Source: Candidozyma auris (taxonomy: Eukaryota; Ascomycota; Pichiomycetes; Serinales; Metschnikowiaceae). Taken from it: a DNA stretch of 64,000 nt. Within the stretch, counting starts at the first letter, position 1; each line of letters starts with the position of its first letter. Shown here one piece after another: positions 11,115 to 21,714 of the stretch. The translations under genes were made by a program, and so were the position numbers. Location: NCBI RefSeq assembly GCF_003013715.1, contig NC_072814.1, forward strand, positions 2,170,001-2,234,000, in the 5' to 3' direction. The notes under the pieces are model-generated. The model was given only the letters and a program-made list of their open reading frames with translations. It was not told the DNA's origin and did no database searches.

Positions 11115-11744
11115 ACTCTCAGCGAGCTCGGCTACTAGCTTATCGCTAAAAGCTGATTTCAAGCTTCAAGCTTGAGATCTTAGGCTCCTAGCAGCATGCT
11201 GCTCGCAGCTCTGGCATTTATATCTGGCATTGTAAAATAGAACGACCAACGTGGTCTGGCGGCATAGCTCCAGCGTCTACATAGTAATGTACAACTCTCG
11301 GGAAGAATGGTTGAATTTAATACATGCAGATGATGCAAAGAGGATTCTATGCAAAGACCTCAAAACTTGCCCGATGGCATTATCCGTAGCTTGCAGTGCA
11401 TTAAGACTTTTCATATGTGCTGCTGCGACTCATGTTCGTGAATTTACATGTGTCGGCTGCGAACCCCACAAATAGGCCGAAGCTGTCAATTTTGTCAACG
11501 ATCAAATCAAACCAAAAAAAAGTAAAACTTTCAAATTCCCCAACTTTGTACCTCCATAATGGTATAAATTTCATCTCAATATTCTTGCAGCATCTCCAGA
11601 TCGCTGGCAAGTGCTATTTTCCAGTAACCGTATTGAGTAAATCGTCCTGCACATCATTCTATCGCCATATGCTTCTGCTCGCTCGGTTATATAGGTCTCA
11701 TTCACCTCCCAACAGGTGCCAAATCTCCATCATTAAGCTTCATT
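11115..11744. other. Intergenic TIF6-STT4
   Basis: No gene. GGCTGCGAA at 11455-11463 is an exact copy of the recurrent element, about 280 bp upstream of STT4. The frames here are short and show no homology I recognise. Confidence 0.6.
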
Positions 11745-14700
11745 ATGGACTTCTTAGGTGTACCTCGTGGTGCAATCCGCGCCAAAGCGTACCAGAAGTT
11801 GGCGAAGCTCTCTGTTGAAAATACGTCAAAAACTACTAAGGAAAACTTCAATGCCTTATTCACTTCCACTTCGCAGCCTACAGAGTTGTCCCTGGTGGCC
11901 ATGTCTTTGAAGGAATTCGAGATCTTGTCGGCACTATGCGACGCTGTAAATGGAGACATGGTCAATAAGGACCAGGTCCATGTATTGGAGGGTAAATTTC
12001 ACTTGTACTTGCTTGAGTTACCTCGCCAGAAGTTCTCGAGTGCAGTGTTTGAAGCTACTGGGCTGATGGCTCCATGGCACATTTTGGGTGAGAAGCTTGC
12101 TACAGCCTTGCTGCAACTAGCAACGAAGTTTGACGGTGTCTTGCTTGATAAGGTTTCGGAAACTTTCACAATGTTTGTGAAGAAGTTTTTTGCAAACAAT
12201 GATCTCGATTGTCTGGACTACTTAACCTTGTTGGGTGTTATTAGTGGATTGGTGCAAAGTGCTCAGTTCTTCGTATCTTCTCCACGAGCATTCAAGGTCT
12301 TTACCCAATTGGACGTGTGCATTGATAACATCGACTTCTTGAATGATGTAGAGTCGTACATCACTACGGCCTACTCATACGGGGACCTTCGCAAGTTCCT
12401 TGACCACCACGGTGTCGGCGAGTTTTCGCCAATCTTGTTCGTGGAAAGATTGAGTGTTTTAATGAGCGCAATTGCAAACTCCATTGTGCGTGTTGGTGAA
12501 GCCACCAATTTATTGGATTCCTTGTTGGCCAAGGCTGCTGCTGACCAGGATGAAGAATTTGATCCTTTGTCTGAAAACTTACCTAATGCTACGCTGGCTA
12601 CGGATGCGCCTAATGGAACCATTCGCTCCATTACGAGCAATTCAGACATTTACTCCATGACTGAGGATGCTCCTTTGGGTCCATTGAATGCTTCTCAAAT
12701 GGACTTCCTCTCTCAACTCGCTGATCTTGCTCTTGCTAAGATCCAGTTTTTGGACCGTGGTGAATCGTACATCGTATACTCCACCTATGCTCGTTTGGAG
12801 CTCGGCTACCAAGCAAAAAGTCACTTTTTGCTGGTCATCGGTTGTGGCGCTTACAACAAATTAGTCAGTGTCGACACTGCTGTTAAGATCTTTCATAATT
12901 CGGTGAGCATCTACGATGTGATGTTGGACCGTAATCTTGGCTCTGCAGTGATTCAATTGGGTTCCTTGCTCACTTTCATAGATTCTTCTGTCGGATCTTC
13001 CTTGACGAGGTCTTTTACTTCATTGGTTGCAAACCCAAATTTCGACTCGCACAGCTGTCAGGTGGCTTCCAAGAGCGTTGGTCTTGCTAGCAAAGTGCTC
13101 TCGCAAGATGCTGTGGTCACAACGATTTATGCCTTGACAAACTTGTTGTTTGTTGGTAATGACGGCTTGCAGTTGAATTACCGTGCCAGAAGAAACACTG
13201 GTCTTAGAGGTGCCTCCACTGGTGATTCGTCTGGGATTTCACCTCAAATCGAGAACGGTGGTACAGGTGGCCGTCTTATTTCAAGCAACAGTATCCTGAG
13301 AAGAGGTGTCTCAACCGGTACCAAGGACTCCTTCAACTTCACTGAAAGCGAATACAAAAAGGTATGCGAGCATGCTGTTATCGCTATTGGTGAGGTTGTA
13401 GCCGCTTGTGGTGATGAGAGCGTCAGCACTTTGGCAACTACAATCTTATCGCAGAAGGCTTTGAAGTTGAACAAGGTGGTTGCACCCTTGTTACTTAAGG
13501 GTTTGGTATCTACAGCACCATACTTGCCCGAAAAGGAGTTTGTCATCTTGGTCAAGTTGATTCACAAGTTGACGTTTGATGCCTATGACAGCAAGAAACA
13601 AGAACTTTTGGACATTTTGCAGGAGAAGGCTTGTGACTTGTCGAGATCACTCACCCAGGAGAACCCGTTGTACATGGTATATTTGTCTGAGCTTTTGAGT
13701 GCTATTGTTAGTAAAGGTGACGTCCAAGTTTTGGATCATCACCGTTCTCATGGCGAAATCAGTGCGATTGGTGATCAGATATCTCTCTATTTGAAGCCAT
13801 TGGCAGCACTCTTGCCTGATGTACACAAGGGTGAAAAGCCAGTCAATATCTCTGACAACAAAATCGTTGAGTTGTTTAGGAACATTTGGTTCAACATGGT
13901 AGTCCACGGATACTCCATCAACTCTACTCACGGTAAGACTTTTAGCGCTGAGTTGGAAAAAATCGCCTACAACACGCCACCATTGGCTTCTGTCGTATCT
14001 TGGAATAGAACTGAGACATCCTTGGAATTGAACACGGTATTGAAGCGTGGCTCTTCAAACCACAACGTCAAGGACCACAGGCACATTGTCGGTGATGTGT
14101 TTGAGATTTCGAGAACAACTTCGCATTCGAAGTTGATGTTTTTGGCTGCTGCCTTGTTCGTGGAGTCACTCAGAGTCAAGACTGGTGACTGTCACACTAT
14201 CTTGAAATATTATTCTGATCCATCAATGAGAACTAGTGGCATTGACAAGTACATCGGATCCATTGCTTTCCAGATTAACAAGGACTTCATCGAGTTGGTT
14301 CATTGCGGAGCTGATAAGCAGTTTTCCGCTGATAACATTGCTGAACAACTCACTCACATGTTAACTTTGTGTTGTTACGGCCAAGAAGATTTGCAGGATG
14401 CTGCTATTAAGTGCTGCGACTTGCTTATCAACAAGGTGCCCTCTTCCTTGTGCCACCACAGAAGTTTGTTCGCTTTGTTTGATTTGTTGACGCTTTTGTA
14501 CGACAGTGTCATGGATGCTGAAGTTAGTCAGTACGAGCCAACTTTTGCTTACACAGCGAAGAAGACTGGAATACAATTGAACTTACCGGATTCATATGTT
14601 TGGAGGGAGACCACATTCAAGAGGTTTCATGAGAAGGCGAAGCATTGGACCACTTTGCTTTTGGCCAAGTGCAACTTTGACACCAAGAGTTTGATTCAGG

Positions 14701-17504
14701 CTTACGTCTCTGATCCAGAGGGACTGTTTAGTAAACTGGGTGTTCAGTTCGGCGTCTCCTTTGCGTTAGAAGCGGCTGGTAGTATCGGGCCAGCTGATCG
14801 TGAATTGGTGAATTTCAATCAAAATAGTCTGAATTTGCTTCCAGGTCTTGTATCCCAGTTGACTTGGAGGTCAAACTTTGTATCAGACTTGATGAACAGA
14901 GTCCCTTTGCACACCCCTGCTGCTGCTGAAGAGGCAATACGTGAATTAAGGGTCCAAGTTAAATCCTTGAAGCACTTGATTGCCGACGAGGGCCAACACG
15001 TTCCAAATCGTGATGTTCTTGATCTCATGAGTGAACTTGCTGGGTTTTCTCTTATTCAAGATAACAACTTAGCAGAAGCTGTCCGCTACTTGGTTGAAAT
15101 CCCATTTGTGATTTTTGAGTCTAGTATTATGAAGGGCGCCTTAGGTATTTGGGGAGCTGTCATGAAGGAAAAGCCAAATCTTTCGATTCTTGTTTTGTCA
15201 GAAATTACGAAGAGATGGGAGATGTCCATCAACATGAAGCAAGGTGTTTACTCCACAGAACACGATCTTCAGGACCCTGAGTTTGCCAAGATGGAATACG
15301 CACCAAGTAATTACCAGTACGCTTCTAAGCGAGCGACCGCTGTTAGTAAGTCTTTCCAGCCGCATTCCGAAATTATTAAATTGCTTTCTTCCAACTTTGA
15401 AGCTACTTTGAACCAAAGTGACCACTTGTTAAAAATATTTACGAGATTCGTGAAAGCAGGTTTGCAAAACTTGACTTCGGCAAGTTTACATCCATTTGCA
15501 AGATACACTAGATTTGAGTTGATAAGGTTTGCTTTTGATGTATTGAACTATCACATCAAGTTGAGATCTAGATCGAGCCAACGTCTCACTGAATTGATCA
15601 TTGATGGCTCTTTGTCCTGGTTCAAGGGCAGAGCTAGCTTTCCATTTGGCTCAAATGTTTTGAAGGTCAAGGCAGACTTCACGTTGTTGAAGGAGGTCAC
15701 CAAAATGTTGAGCAATCTCAACACTTTCAACAACAGCACATTGGAACTGAAAAAGACTTTATTGATGTTCTTCTTGGATGACGAGATTTCAAAGATTTCT
15801 GTGTGGTTGAACCCAACACTGCCAAATGACACAAGGGGCTCCTTTGCCTCATCTCACTTGAGTGGCGATCATATCACCAGAGCATACGATATCAGCCCTA
15901 GATTAGCTGTGAACTTGGCAAACCGTTACAAGCTCAGAAATTTGGACGAGATTTTGCAAAGTTTGATCACCAAAAACCCCTTGCCCGCCCTTACGTGCCC
16001 CGACGCTGTTCAATACTTTATTGGCATCAACGCAGGGTCCAGTATGCCAACCCATCACTTGTTATTCTGGGATGCTTTGTCACCGATTGATGCGATCACT
16101 TTATTCTTGCCTCCATTCGGTAAGAACCCATACATTTTGCAATACACCATGAGATCACTTGAGCATCACGATGTGAATTTGACCTTTTTCTACGTTCCTC
16201 AAATCGTTCAATCTCTCCGCTACGATGCGAAGGGATATGTCAAGAGGTTCATCGTTGAAACCGCTAGAGTTTCTCAATTGTTTGCTCATCAGATTATCTG
16301 GAATATGTTGGCCAATAGCTACAAAGACGAAGATGCCACCGAGCCAGATTCTTTGAAGCCTGTTTTGGATGAATGTCAGCAATTGATGTTGGATAGTTTG
16401 GATGAGGAAGATTTGGCATTCTATAAGAAGGAGTTTGGTTTCTTCAACGAAGTTACCTCCATCTCTGGCAAATTGAAACCGTACATCAAAAAGTCTAAGG
16501 CGGAAAAGAAAGTGAAGATTGACGAAGAGATGGCAAAGATCGTTGTTCAGCCAGACGTGTACTTGCCAAGTAACCCTGATGGAGTTTTGGTGGACATTAA
16601 CAGAAAGTCAGGTAAGCCATTACAGTCCCACGCCAAGGCGCCTTTCATGGCAACATTCAAGATTAAAAAGGAAATTGACGATGTTGATGAGTACGGGAAC
16701 ACTGTCAAGGTGCCTATAGAGAAGTGGCAGAGTGCCATCTTCAAAGTTGGTGATGACTGTAGACAAGATGTGTTGGCATTGCAATTGATCTCTGTCTTCA
16801 GATCTATCTGGTTGTCCTGTGGTTTAGACCTTTATGTCTTCCCATACCGTGTGACTGCCACTGCCCCAGGTTGTGGTGTTATTGATGTTTTGCCAAACTC
16901 GACAAGTAGAGATATGCTTGGAAGAGAGGCCGTTAACGGATTGTACCAATACTACATCACAAAGTTTGGCCCCGAAAACTCCATTGAGTTCCAAAGAGCA
17001 AGAAACAACTTGATTAGATCGCTAGCAGCCTACTCGATCATCTCTTACTTGCTTCAATTCAAGGACAGACACAATGGTAACATCATGTACGACGACCAAG
17101 GCCATGTGTTGCATATCGACTTTGGTTTCTGTTTCGATATTGTGCCCGGAGGAGTCAAGTTCGAAGCAGCTCCATTCAAGTTGACCAAGGAGATGGTGAT
17201 GGTTCTCGGAGGCAACGATCAGACACAAGCTTATAAGTGGTTTGAGGAGCTTTGTATCAAGGGATACCTCGCTTGTAGGCCATACATGGAAACGATTGTG
17301 AGGTGCGTGAACCCAATGTTGGAGAGTGGGTTGCCTTGTTTCAAGGAAACCACAATCAAGAAGTTGAGAAAAAGATTTTCACCTGGCAAGACCGAGAAGG
17401 AAGCGGCACTATTCTTCAAGGGCTTGATCAAGAAGTCGTACGAGAGTTTTTACACCACCGGTTATGACGAGTTCCAACGTCTTACCAACGGTATTCCATA
17501 CTAA
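11745..17504 (+). CDS. STT4: Phosphatidylinositol 4-kinase, type III alpha
   Basis: 1919 aa. Stt4 makes PI4P at the plasma membrane from patches organised by Efr3 and Ypp1, and feeds Mss4/PI(4,5)P2, Rho1/Pkc1 signalling and ER-plasma membrane contacts. The long alpha-helical N-terminal solenoid (about 1-1300) has no simple motif. The helical PIK accessory domain covers about 1390-1580. The lipid kinase domain runs from about 1640 to the end, with GDDCRQD, catalytic DRHNGN near 1775 and IDFGF near 1790. The C-terminus YDEFQRLTNGIPY is the Stt4-specific ending and separates it from Pik1. Single exon. CTG codons, for example near 12061, should be read as serine. Confidence 0.97.
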   Translation: MDFLGVPRGAIRAKAYQKLAKLSVENTSKTTKENFNALFTSTSQPTELSLVAMSLKEFEILSALCDAVNGDMVNKDQVHVLEGKFHLYLLELPRQKFSSAVFEATGLMAPWHILGEKLATALLQLATKFDGVLLDKVSETFTMFVKKFFANNDLDCLDYLTLLGVISGLVQSAQFFVSSPRAFKVFTQLDVCIDNIDFLNDVESYITTAYSYGDLRKFLDHHGVGEFSPILFVERLSVLMSAIANSIVRVGEATNLLDSLLAKAAADQDEEFDPLSENLPNATLATDAPNGTIRSITSNSDIYSMTEDAPLGPLNASQMDFLSQLADLALAKIQFLDRGESYIVYSTYARLELGYQAKSHFLLVIGCGAYNKLVSVDTAVKIFHNSVSIYDVMLDRNLGSAVIQLGSLLTFIDSSVGSSLTRSFTSLVANPNFDSHSCQVASKSVGLASKVLSQDAVVTTIYALTNLLFVGNDGLQLNYRARRNTGLRGASTGDSSGISPQIENGGTGGRLISSNSILRRGVSTGTKDSFNFTESEYKKVCEHAVIAIGEVVAACGDESVSTLATTILSQKALKLNKVVAPLLLKGLVSTAPYLPEKEFVILVKLIHKLTFDAYDSKKQELLDILQEKACDLSRSLTQENPLYMVYLSELLSAIVSKGDVQVLDHHRSHGEISAIGDQISLYLKPLAALLPDVHKGEKPVNISDNKIVELFRNIWFNMVVHGYSINSTHGKTFSAELEKIAYNTPPLASVVSWNRTETSLELNTVLKRGSSNHNVKDHRHIVGDVFEISRTTSHSKLMFLAAALFVESLRVKTGDCHTILKYYSDPSMRTSGIDKYIGSIAFQINKDFIELVHCGADKQFSADNIAEQLTHMLTLCCYGQEDLQDAAIKCCDLLINKVPSSLCHHRSLFALFDLLTLLYDSVMDAEVSQYEPTFAYTAKKTGIQLNLPDSYVWRETTFKRFHEKAKHWTTLLLAKCNFDTKSLIQAYVSDPEGLFSKLGVQFGVSFALEAAGSIGPADRELVNFNQNSLNLLPGLVSQLTWRSNFVSDLMNRVPLHTPAAAEEAIRELRVQVKSLKHLIADEGQHVPNRDVLDLMSELAGFSLIQDNNLAEAVRYLVEIPFVIFESSIMKGALGIWGAVMKEKPNLSILVLSEITKRWEMSINMKQGVYSTEHDLQDPEFAKMEYAPSNYQYASKRATAVSKSFQPHSEIIKLLSSNFEATLNQSDHLLKIFTRFVKAGLQNLTSASLHPFARYTRFELIRFAFDVLNYHIKLRSRSSQRLTELIIDGSLSWFKGRASFPFGSNVLKVKADFTLLKEVTKMLSNLNTFNNSTLELKKTLLMFFLDDEISKISVWLNPTLPNDTRGSFASSHLSGDHITRAYDISPRLAVNLANRYKLRNLDEILQSLITKNPLPALTCPDAVQYFIGINAGSSMPTHHLLFWDALSPIDAITLFLPPFGKNPYILQYTMRSLEHHDVNLTFFYVPQIVQSLRYDAKGYVKRFIVETARVSQLFAHQIIWNMLANSYKDEDATEPDSLKPVLDECQQLMLDSLDEEDLAFYKKEFGFFNEVTSISGKLKPYIKKSKAEKKVKIDEEMAKIVVQPDVYLPSNPDGVLVDINRKSGKPLQSHAKAPFMATFKIKKEIDDVDEYGNTVKVPIEKWQSAIFKVGDDCRQDVLALQLISVFRSIWLSCGLDLYVFPYRVTATAPGCGVIDVLPNSTSRDMLGREAVNGLYQYYITKFGPENSIEFQRARNNLIRSLAAYSIISYLLQFKDRHNGNIMYDDQGHVLHIDFGFCFDIVPGGVKFEAAPFKLTKEMVMVLGGNDQTQAYKWFEELCIKGYLACRPYMETIVRCVNPMLESGLPCFKETTIKKLRKRFSPGKTEKEAALFFKGLIKKSYESFYTTGYDEFQRLTNGIPY

Positions 17505-18365
17505 GATTTTTATACTGAAGACATTCGAAGAATACCTTGCGTAGTACTCTATCCTTGGGTTGATCAAGATTGTAGGGACTACAAATCAACAGTATTAGGG
17601 GGCCTTTGGTTAGGCAGCATATTGAATTCTAATCCGACAATCCTAGGACGGCACTCCCTCAGACACCTCAACGAAAACAGTCTACGCCGCGATATTCATC
17701 TCTCGCACATCGCCTTCACGATTTCTGCTAAATCTCCTCCAAGACAAATCTGCTTGGCGCCTAGGCCAAGAGGAGTGGGTGCGCAGGTGGAAACGTTGAG
17801 CACCCTAGCTGTGGGCGGAGCAGTGCTAACGCAGAAGCGCGAGGCAGACACAGAAGCACGAAAAATACAAGGCAGATGGAGACAACGAAAATACAAAGAC
17901 CAAGGAAAGCAACGAAATGCAAATTAGTTCTCTTGGTTTTGAAAGGGGTGCTTGGATAAATCGGGAAGCAATATTTTTATTTTTAAAAAGAAGATTGTAG
18001 TGAAGGTGACAAAATCAATTGACGTTGACGATTCTGCTTAAACGGCCTTCACCGCCTCTCAGTAACTGTGGTCTACCGCCAGTTGCTAGATGTGCTCTCT
18101 CTTGTTACCGCCTCCCAACCCTACCCTTTTTTTCCCCCATGCCTGGGCTGTGGGTCTGCGCAACCTGCACTGCCCAAAAGTCCACCTGTATGATCCACCT
18201 CAGATAGGAATGAGAAACTCGCTTTCACACACTACCCCAAATCTATTGACTATTTTTATCGACACCTCTGCTTCTTCAACACCTTCGCTAAGAGAACACT
18301 CTTAAAGAACATATCGATTTTCGCCTGGATTCTACCACCCAATACTTCGAATCGCCAGTCTTCTC
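17505..18365. other. Intergenic STT4-FLC
   Basis: No gene and no copy of the recurrent element found. The stretch from about 18040 to 18170 is pyrimidine-rich on the plus strand and probably belongs to the FLC promoter. Confidence 0.5.
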
Positions 18366-20630
18366 ATGAGGTTCTCTTTTCTACTGGTGGTGTGCTTTGT
18401 TGCCCTGGTGCTTGCCCAGTCGAAGCTCCAGGCCACTTCCTTGTTGACATGTATGGACAACTCTCAGATATCAGCATCATACTTGGATGTGACGTACTTT
18501 CAAAAAAACCAGTCCGTGGTGGCCAACGTGATGGCCATCTCCAACATTAACGCCAACGTGACCATCAACGTCGAGTTGATCGTGTATGGCTTGAAGGTGC
18601 TCACCCAAAACGTTTCCTTGTGTGACTACGCGAGCTTCGGTGCGGTCTGTCCGCTCACATCGGGTCACTTGGACTTCAATTTTGACCAGAAGCTCTCGTC
18701 TTCCATCACCCGTCAGATTCCGGGCGTCGCGTTCACCGTCCCCGACATCGATGCCAGAGTAAGGATTGCTCTTTATGAAGAAGAGACTGACAAGGCCTTG
18801 GCCTGTGTGGAAGCGGTTGTTTCTAACGGTAAAACTGTCCAGACGAAGTATGCTGCCTGGCCCATTGCTGCCATAGCTGGTCTAGGGCTCATCACGTCTG
18901 GTGTGGTGTCTGTAATGGGCAACTCGAATACAGCAGCTCATATCGCCTCCAACTCTATGTCGTTGTTTATTTACTTCCAATCATTGGCCATTACATCTAT
19001 GGAGGCCGTAGCTAAAGTGCCTCCCATTGCTGCAGCTTGGGCTCAAAATTTCGTTTGGTCTCTAGGCATCATCAGAGCAGGTTTCATCCAGGATATTGCT
19101 AACTGGTATTTGCAAGCAACTGGTGGCACTCCCACAGATGTCTTACGCAATGAATATTTGTCCGTCTCCGTTCAGAAGAAGGTAAAGAGATCTCTTGAAC
19201 ATCTCTCTGAAGCCCTTTATGACTCGAAGTTATCGAACGTTGTTCGCTTGCACAAGAGACTCTCAATCTCTGTGGATTCGGACAAGTTTGGTCTCTCTGA
19301 TAATTTGAACTCCACCTTATACACGACCAATGAGAAGGATCCTAATCTTGGAAGTAAGGTGTTGATTTTGCGTGGTATTCAAAGAGTCGCCTACTTGGCC
19401 GGCATCGAAATAACAGACTTATTTATGACTGCCATTATTTTCCTATTCTTTTTCGCTTTCGTTCTTGTTGCTTGTATGATGTTCTTCAAGGCCATCATAG
19501 AAATTTGCATTCGCTCCAAGATTATGCACGAGGGTAAGTTCAACGAATACAGACAGCAATGGTCCAGTATCATCAAGGGCGCCTTGTACAGACTTTACCT
19601 CATCGCTTTCCCCCAGGTATGTGTCTTGTGCTTATGGCAATTCACTGCTCATGACTCCGCAGGATACGTTGTCGTCGCCGCTTTCCTTTTCCTTATTACC
19701 ATAGTTCTCTTAGGATATGCTGCCACAAGAGTTATCACTTTTGGGAGAAGATCTACCAGGGTGCATAAAAATCCCGCCTATCTTTTGTTTGGAGATGCTA
19801 AGTTCTTAAACAAATTTGGGTTTGTTTATGTGCAATTCAAAGCCGACTGCTACTGGTTTGTTGTAACCTCCATGATATACTCTTTCCTTAAGTGCTTATT
19901 TGTTGCAGTTTTGCAGAAGCAGGGAAGAGTACAGTCGGTTATCATATTTGCTATCGAACTCATCTACTGTGTCCTTGTGTGTTGGATAAGACCATTCATG
20001 GATAAGAGAACCAACATTTTTAACATCACGATTGCTGTCATCAACACTATCAATGCGCTTTTCTATATGTTCTTTTCCTACGTCTTCGGTCAACCGCAAG
20101 TTGTGGCCTCGGTTATGGCAGTGGTGTACTTCGTTTTGAATGCTGTGTTTGCTTTGTACCTTTTACTCTTCACGATCATCACATGCGTCCTTGCATTGGT
20201 GTACAAGAACCCTGACACGAGGTACCAACCAATGAAAGATGATAGAGTGTCGTTCTTGCCTCGTATTCATCACAAGGGTGCCCTGCAAAACTCATCAGAT
20301 CCAGATGATATTGAGTTGGTGGCCTTGGGTGCAAGTGCGATGAAGGGTCATGAAAATGGTGGCAAACCAATTTACGATGACGAGTCGGTATATGATGATG
20401 ACTCTAGTCAAACGAAGAGAGGCAATGGTTTTGTTGATACTGAGAGTTATTCTAAGAACTCTCTTAGCGTTGAGTCCGCGGAACCCCAACAGCCTGCCTC
20501 TACAATCGTTGGCAACTCAACAAACGCATACACTGGCTTCCAAACACAGTATAACGGGCGGGATGAAACGCCGTACCGTGGCTATTACGGCAACCGATCG
20601 AATCAGAACCAAAACCCGAGCTACATATGA
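18366..20630 (+). CDS. FLC/TRP-like polytopic membrane protein (flavin carrier family)
   Basis: 754 aa. The N-terminal signal peptide is MRFSFLLVVCFVALVLAQ. A luminal ML-like beta domain follows (about 20-150, with paired Cys). Then comes a TRP-like membrane bundle of roughly nine or ten helices (about 160-620) and a polar cytosolic tail. Yeast Flc1-3 sit in the ER and vacuole or cell periphery. They are implicated in FAD import to the ER, Ca2+ homeostasis and cell-wall integrity; the transport activity itself is debated. The WAQNFVWSLGII and YKNPDTRYQPMKDDR segments are typical of the family. I cannot say which of FLC1-3 it is. The tail is rich in Ser, Asn and Asp. Confidence 0.88.
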   Translation: MRFSFLLVVCFVALVLAQSKLQATSLLTCMDNSQISASYLDVTYFQKNQSVVANVMAISNINANVTINVELIVYGLKVLTQNVSLCDYASFGAVCPLTSGHLDFNFDQKLSSSITRQIPGVAFTVPDIDARVRIALYEEETDKALACVEAVVSNGKTVQTKYAAWPIAAIAGLGLITSGVVSVMGNSNTAAHIASNSMSLFIYFQSLAITSMEAVAKVPPIAAAWAQNFVWSLGIIRAGFIQDIANWYLQATGGTPTDVLRNEYLSVSVQKKVKRSLEHLSEALYDSKLSNVVRLHKRLSISVDSDKFGLSDNLNSTLYTTNEKDPNLGSKVLILRGIQRVAYLAGIEITDLFMTAIIFLFFFAFVLVACMMFFKAIIEICIRSKIMHEGKFNEYRQQWSSIIKGALYRLYLIAFPQVCVLCLWQFTAHDSAGYVVVAAFLFLITIVLLGYAATRVITFGRRSTRVHKNPAYLLFGDAKFLNKFGFVYVQFKADCYWFVVTSMIYSFLKCLFVAVLQKQGRVQSVIIFAIELIYCVLVCWIRPFMDKRTNIFNITIAVINTINALFYMFFSYVFGQPQVVASVMAVVYFVLNAVFALYLLLFTIITCVLALVYKNPDTRYQPMKDDRVSFLPRIHHKGALQNSSDPDDIELVALGASAMKGHENGGKPIYDDESVYDDDSSQTKRGNGFVDTESYSKNSLSVESAEPQQPASTIVGNSTNAYTGFQTQYNGRDETPYRGYYGNRSNQNQNPSYI

Positions 20631-20817
20631 TTCAAGATCGCCACTTCCAACATAAACGAAATGCATGACCCCATCAAATAACTGGCTGCTTACATAAACC
20701 TCTGCAGTAAATAAGATCAACCGTCTAGAAGCGGTCAACAAAAATTGTTACAATATATTTTCCCACTACGAAATATATCGCCGATTGAACGTGTATAAGC
20801 TATCTATTGCTACAAAA

Positions 20818-21633
20818 CTAATCTTGGTATCCATCGTAATCAACACTCACATCAGAATCCTCAACTTCGTCAACGAGTACTTCACTTGTTTCACGGTAAA
20901 TGTCCGGCTCAATAACTGCTGGCATGTTCTTTGCTTCCTCCCACTTGTCAGCAATATTCATCATCTTGTCGTCTATCTTCTCATCCAAGTTCAAGAAAAA
21001 CTCCTTTGGGCTCTCCGCAAGAAAGTCGATATTATCACTTACTTTTTCAGTTCCTTGCTTTACTTTCAGAAAGACCTGATGCAAAAGCTGAGCGGAAACC
21101 TGCGGCTCCTCACGTTTCGTGAACCCTTCGCTCTTCTCGTAACACAAGGTGAACTCTGCATGTCTACGACTATAGTCGCAAACAACCTTTCGTGGAATTT
21201 CCCCACTGGCATTATCACTTAATAGTGTGGCGTAGTTTTCTGCCATAAGCTTCTTGGGGTCGATTCCATTGAACTTGAGAGCCCCGGCGTCCAAGTCAAA
21301 TGATTTGAAGAGCGTGCCATTGGTGTATGATAAGTAAACCTGCTTCGAATCACGATTAGCCCCGCTTGCATTCAACTGCCTGACTAAAGCAAGATGCTGT
21401 AAAACGTTTGTAGCTGTGTTTTGAATGGCGACAGGCGTTACCATAGAAATGAAGCTCTCTTTTATCACTATAAAGGGTTGCAAAAATGTGACGAACCCTT
21501 TTTGCGGGTTAATCAACGAGGAGTTTGAATTGGCAGAAAGCAGTTTGCCGTCGGAGGGTACAGGCAGAATGCTTTGCGGGATGAAAAGCCCATTGCTTGC
21601 AATGAAAAAGAGAAAGAGTTGTACAAACAACAT
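20818..21633 (-). CDS. Secreted or ER-luminal protein of unknown function
   Basis: 271 aa; not recognised. The frame is open upstream to a TTG at 21675, but the first ATG is 21633. It gives an excellent signal peptide (MLFVQLFLFFIASNGLF). The mature part has several N-x-S/T sequons (NSS, NAS, NGT, NAS), two Cys about 14 residues apart (VVCDYSRRHAEFTLCYE), a predicted helix-rich C-terminal half and an acidic tail ending DYDGYQD. There is no second membrane span and no clear GPI signal. It is convergent with the FLC gene (187 bp between stops). An exact copy of the recurrent GGCTGCRAA element lies about 30-45 bp upstream of this ATG. Confidence 0.75.
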   Translation of the reverse strand: MLFVQLFLFFIASNGLFIPQSILPVPSDGKLLSANSNSSLINPQKGFVTFLQPFIVIKESFISMVTPVAIQNTATNVLQHLALVRQLNASGANRDSKQVYLSYTNGTLFKSFDLDAGALKFNGIDPKKLMAENYATLLSDNASGEIPRKVVCDYSRRHAEFTLCYEKSEGFTKREEPQVSAQLLHQVFLKVKQGTEKVSDNIDFLAESPKEFFLNLDEKIDDKMMNIADKWEEAKNMPAVIEPDIYRETSEVLVDEVEDSDVSVDYDGYQD

Positions 21634-21663
21634 CGGTGGTAGATAAGAGTGGGAGCTGAGAAT

Positions 21664-21677
21664 AAATGGCTGCAAAA
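21664..21677 (+). promoter_or_regulatory. AAATGGCTGCAAAA element
   Basis: Full-length copy of the recurrent element between two minus-strand genes, 31 bp upstream of the 21633 start codon and just 3' of the stop at 21715. Confidence 0.5.
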
Positions 21678-21714
21678 TTGTGTATGGTGTATTAGTAGGG
21701 TGCGCCCCAAAGAT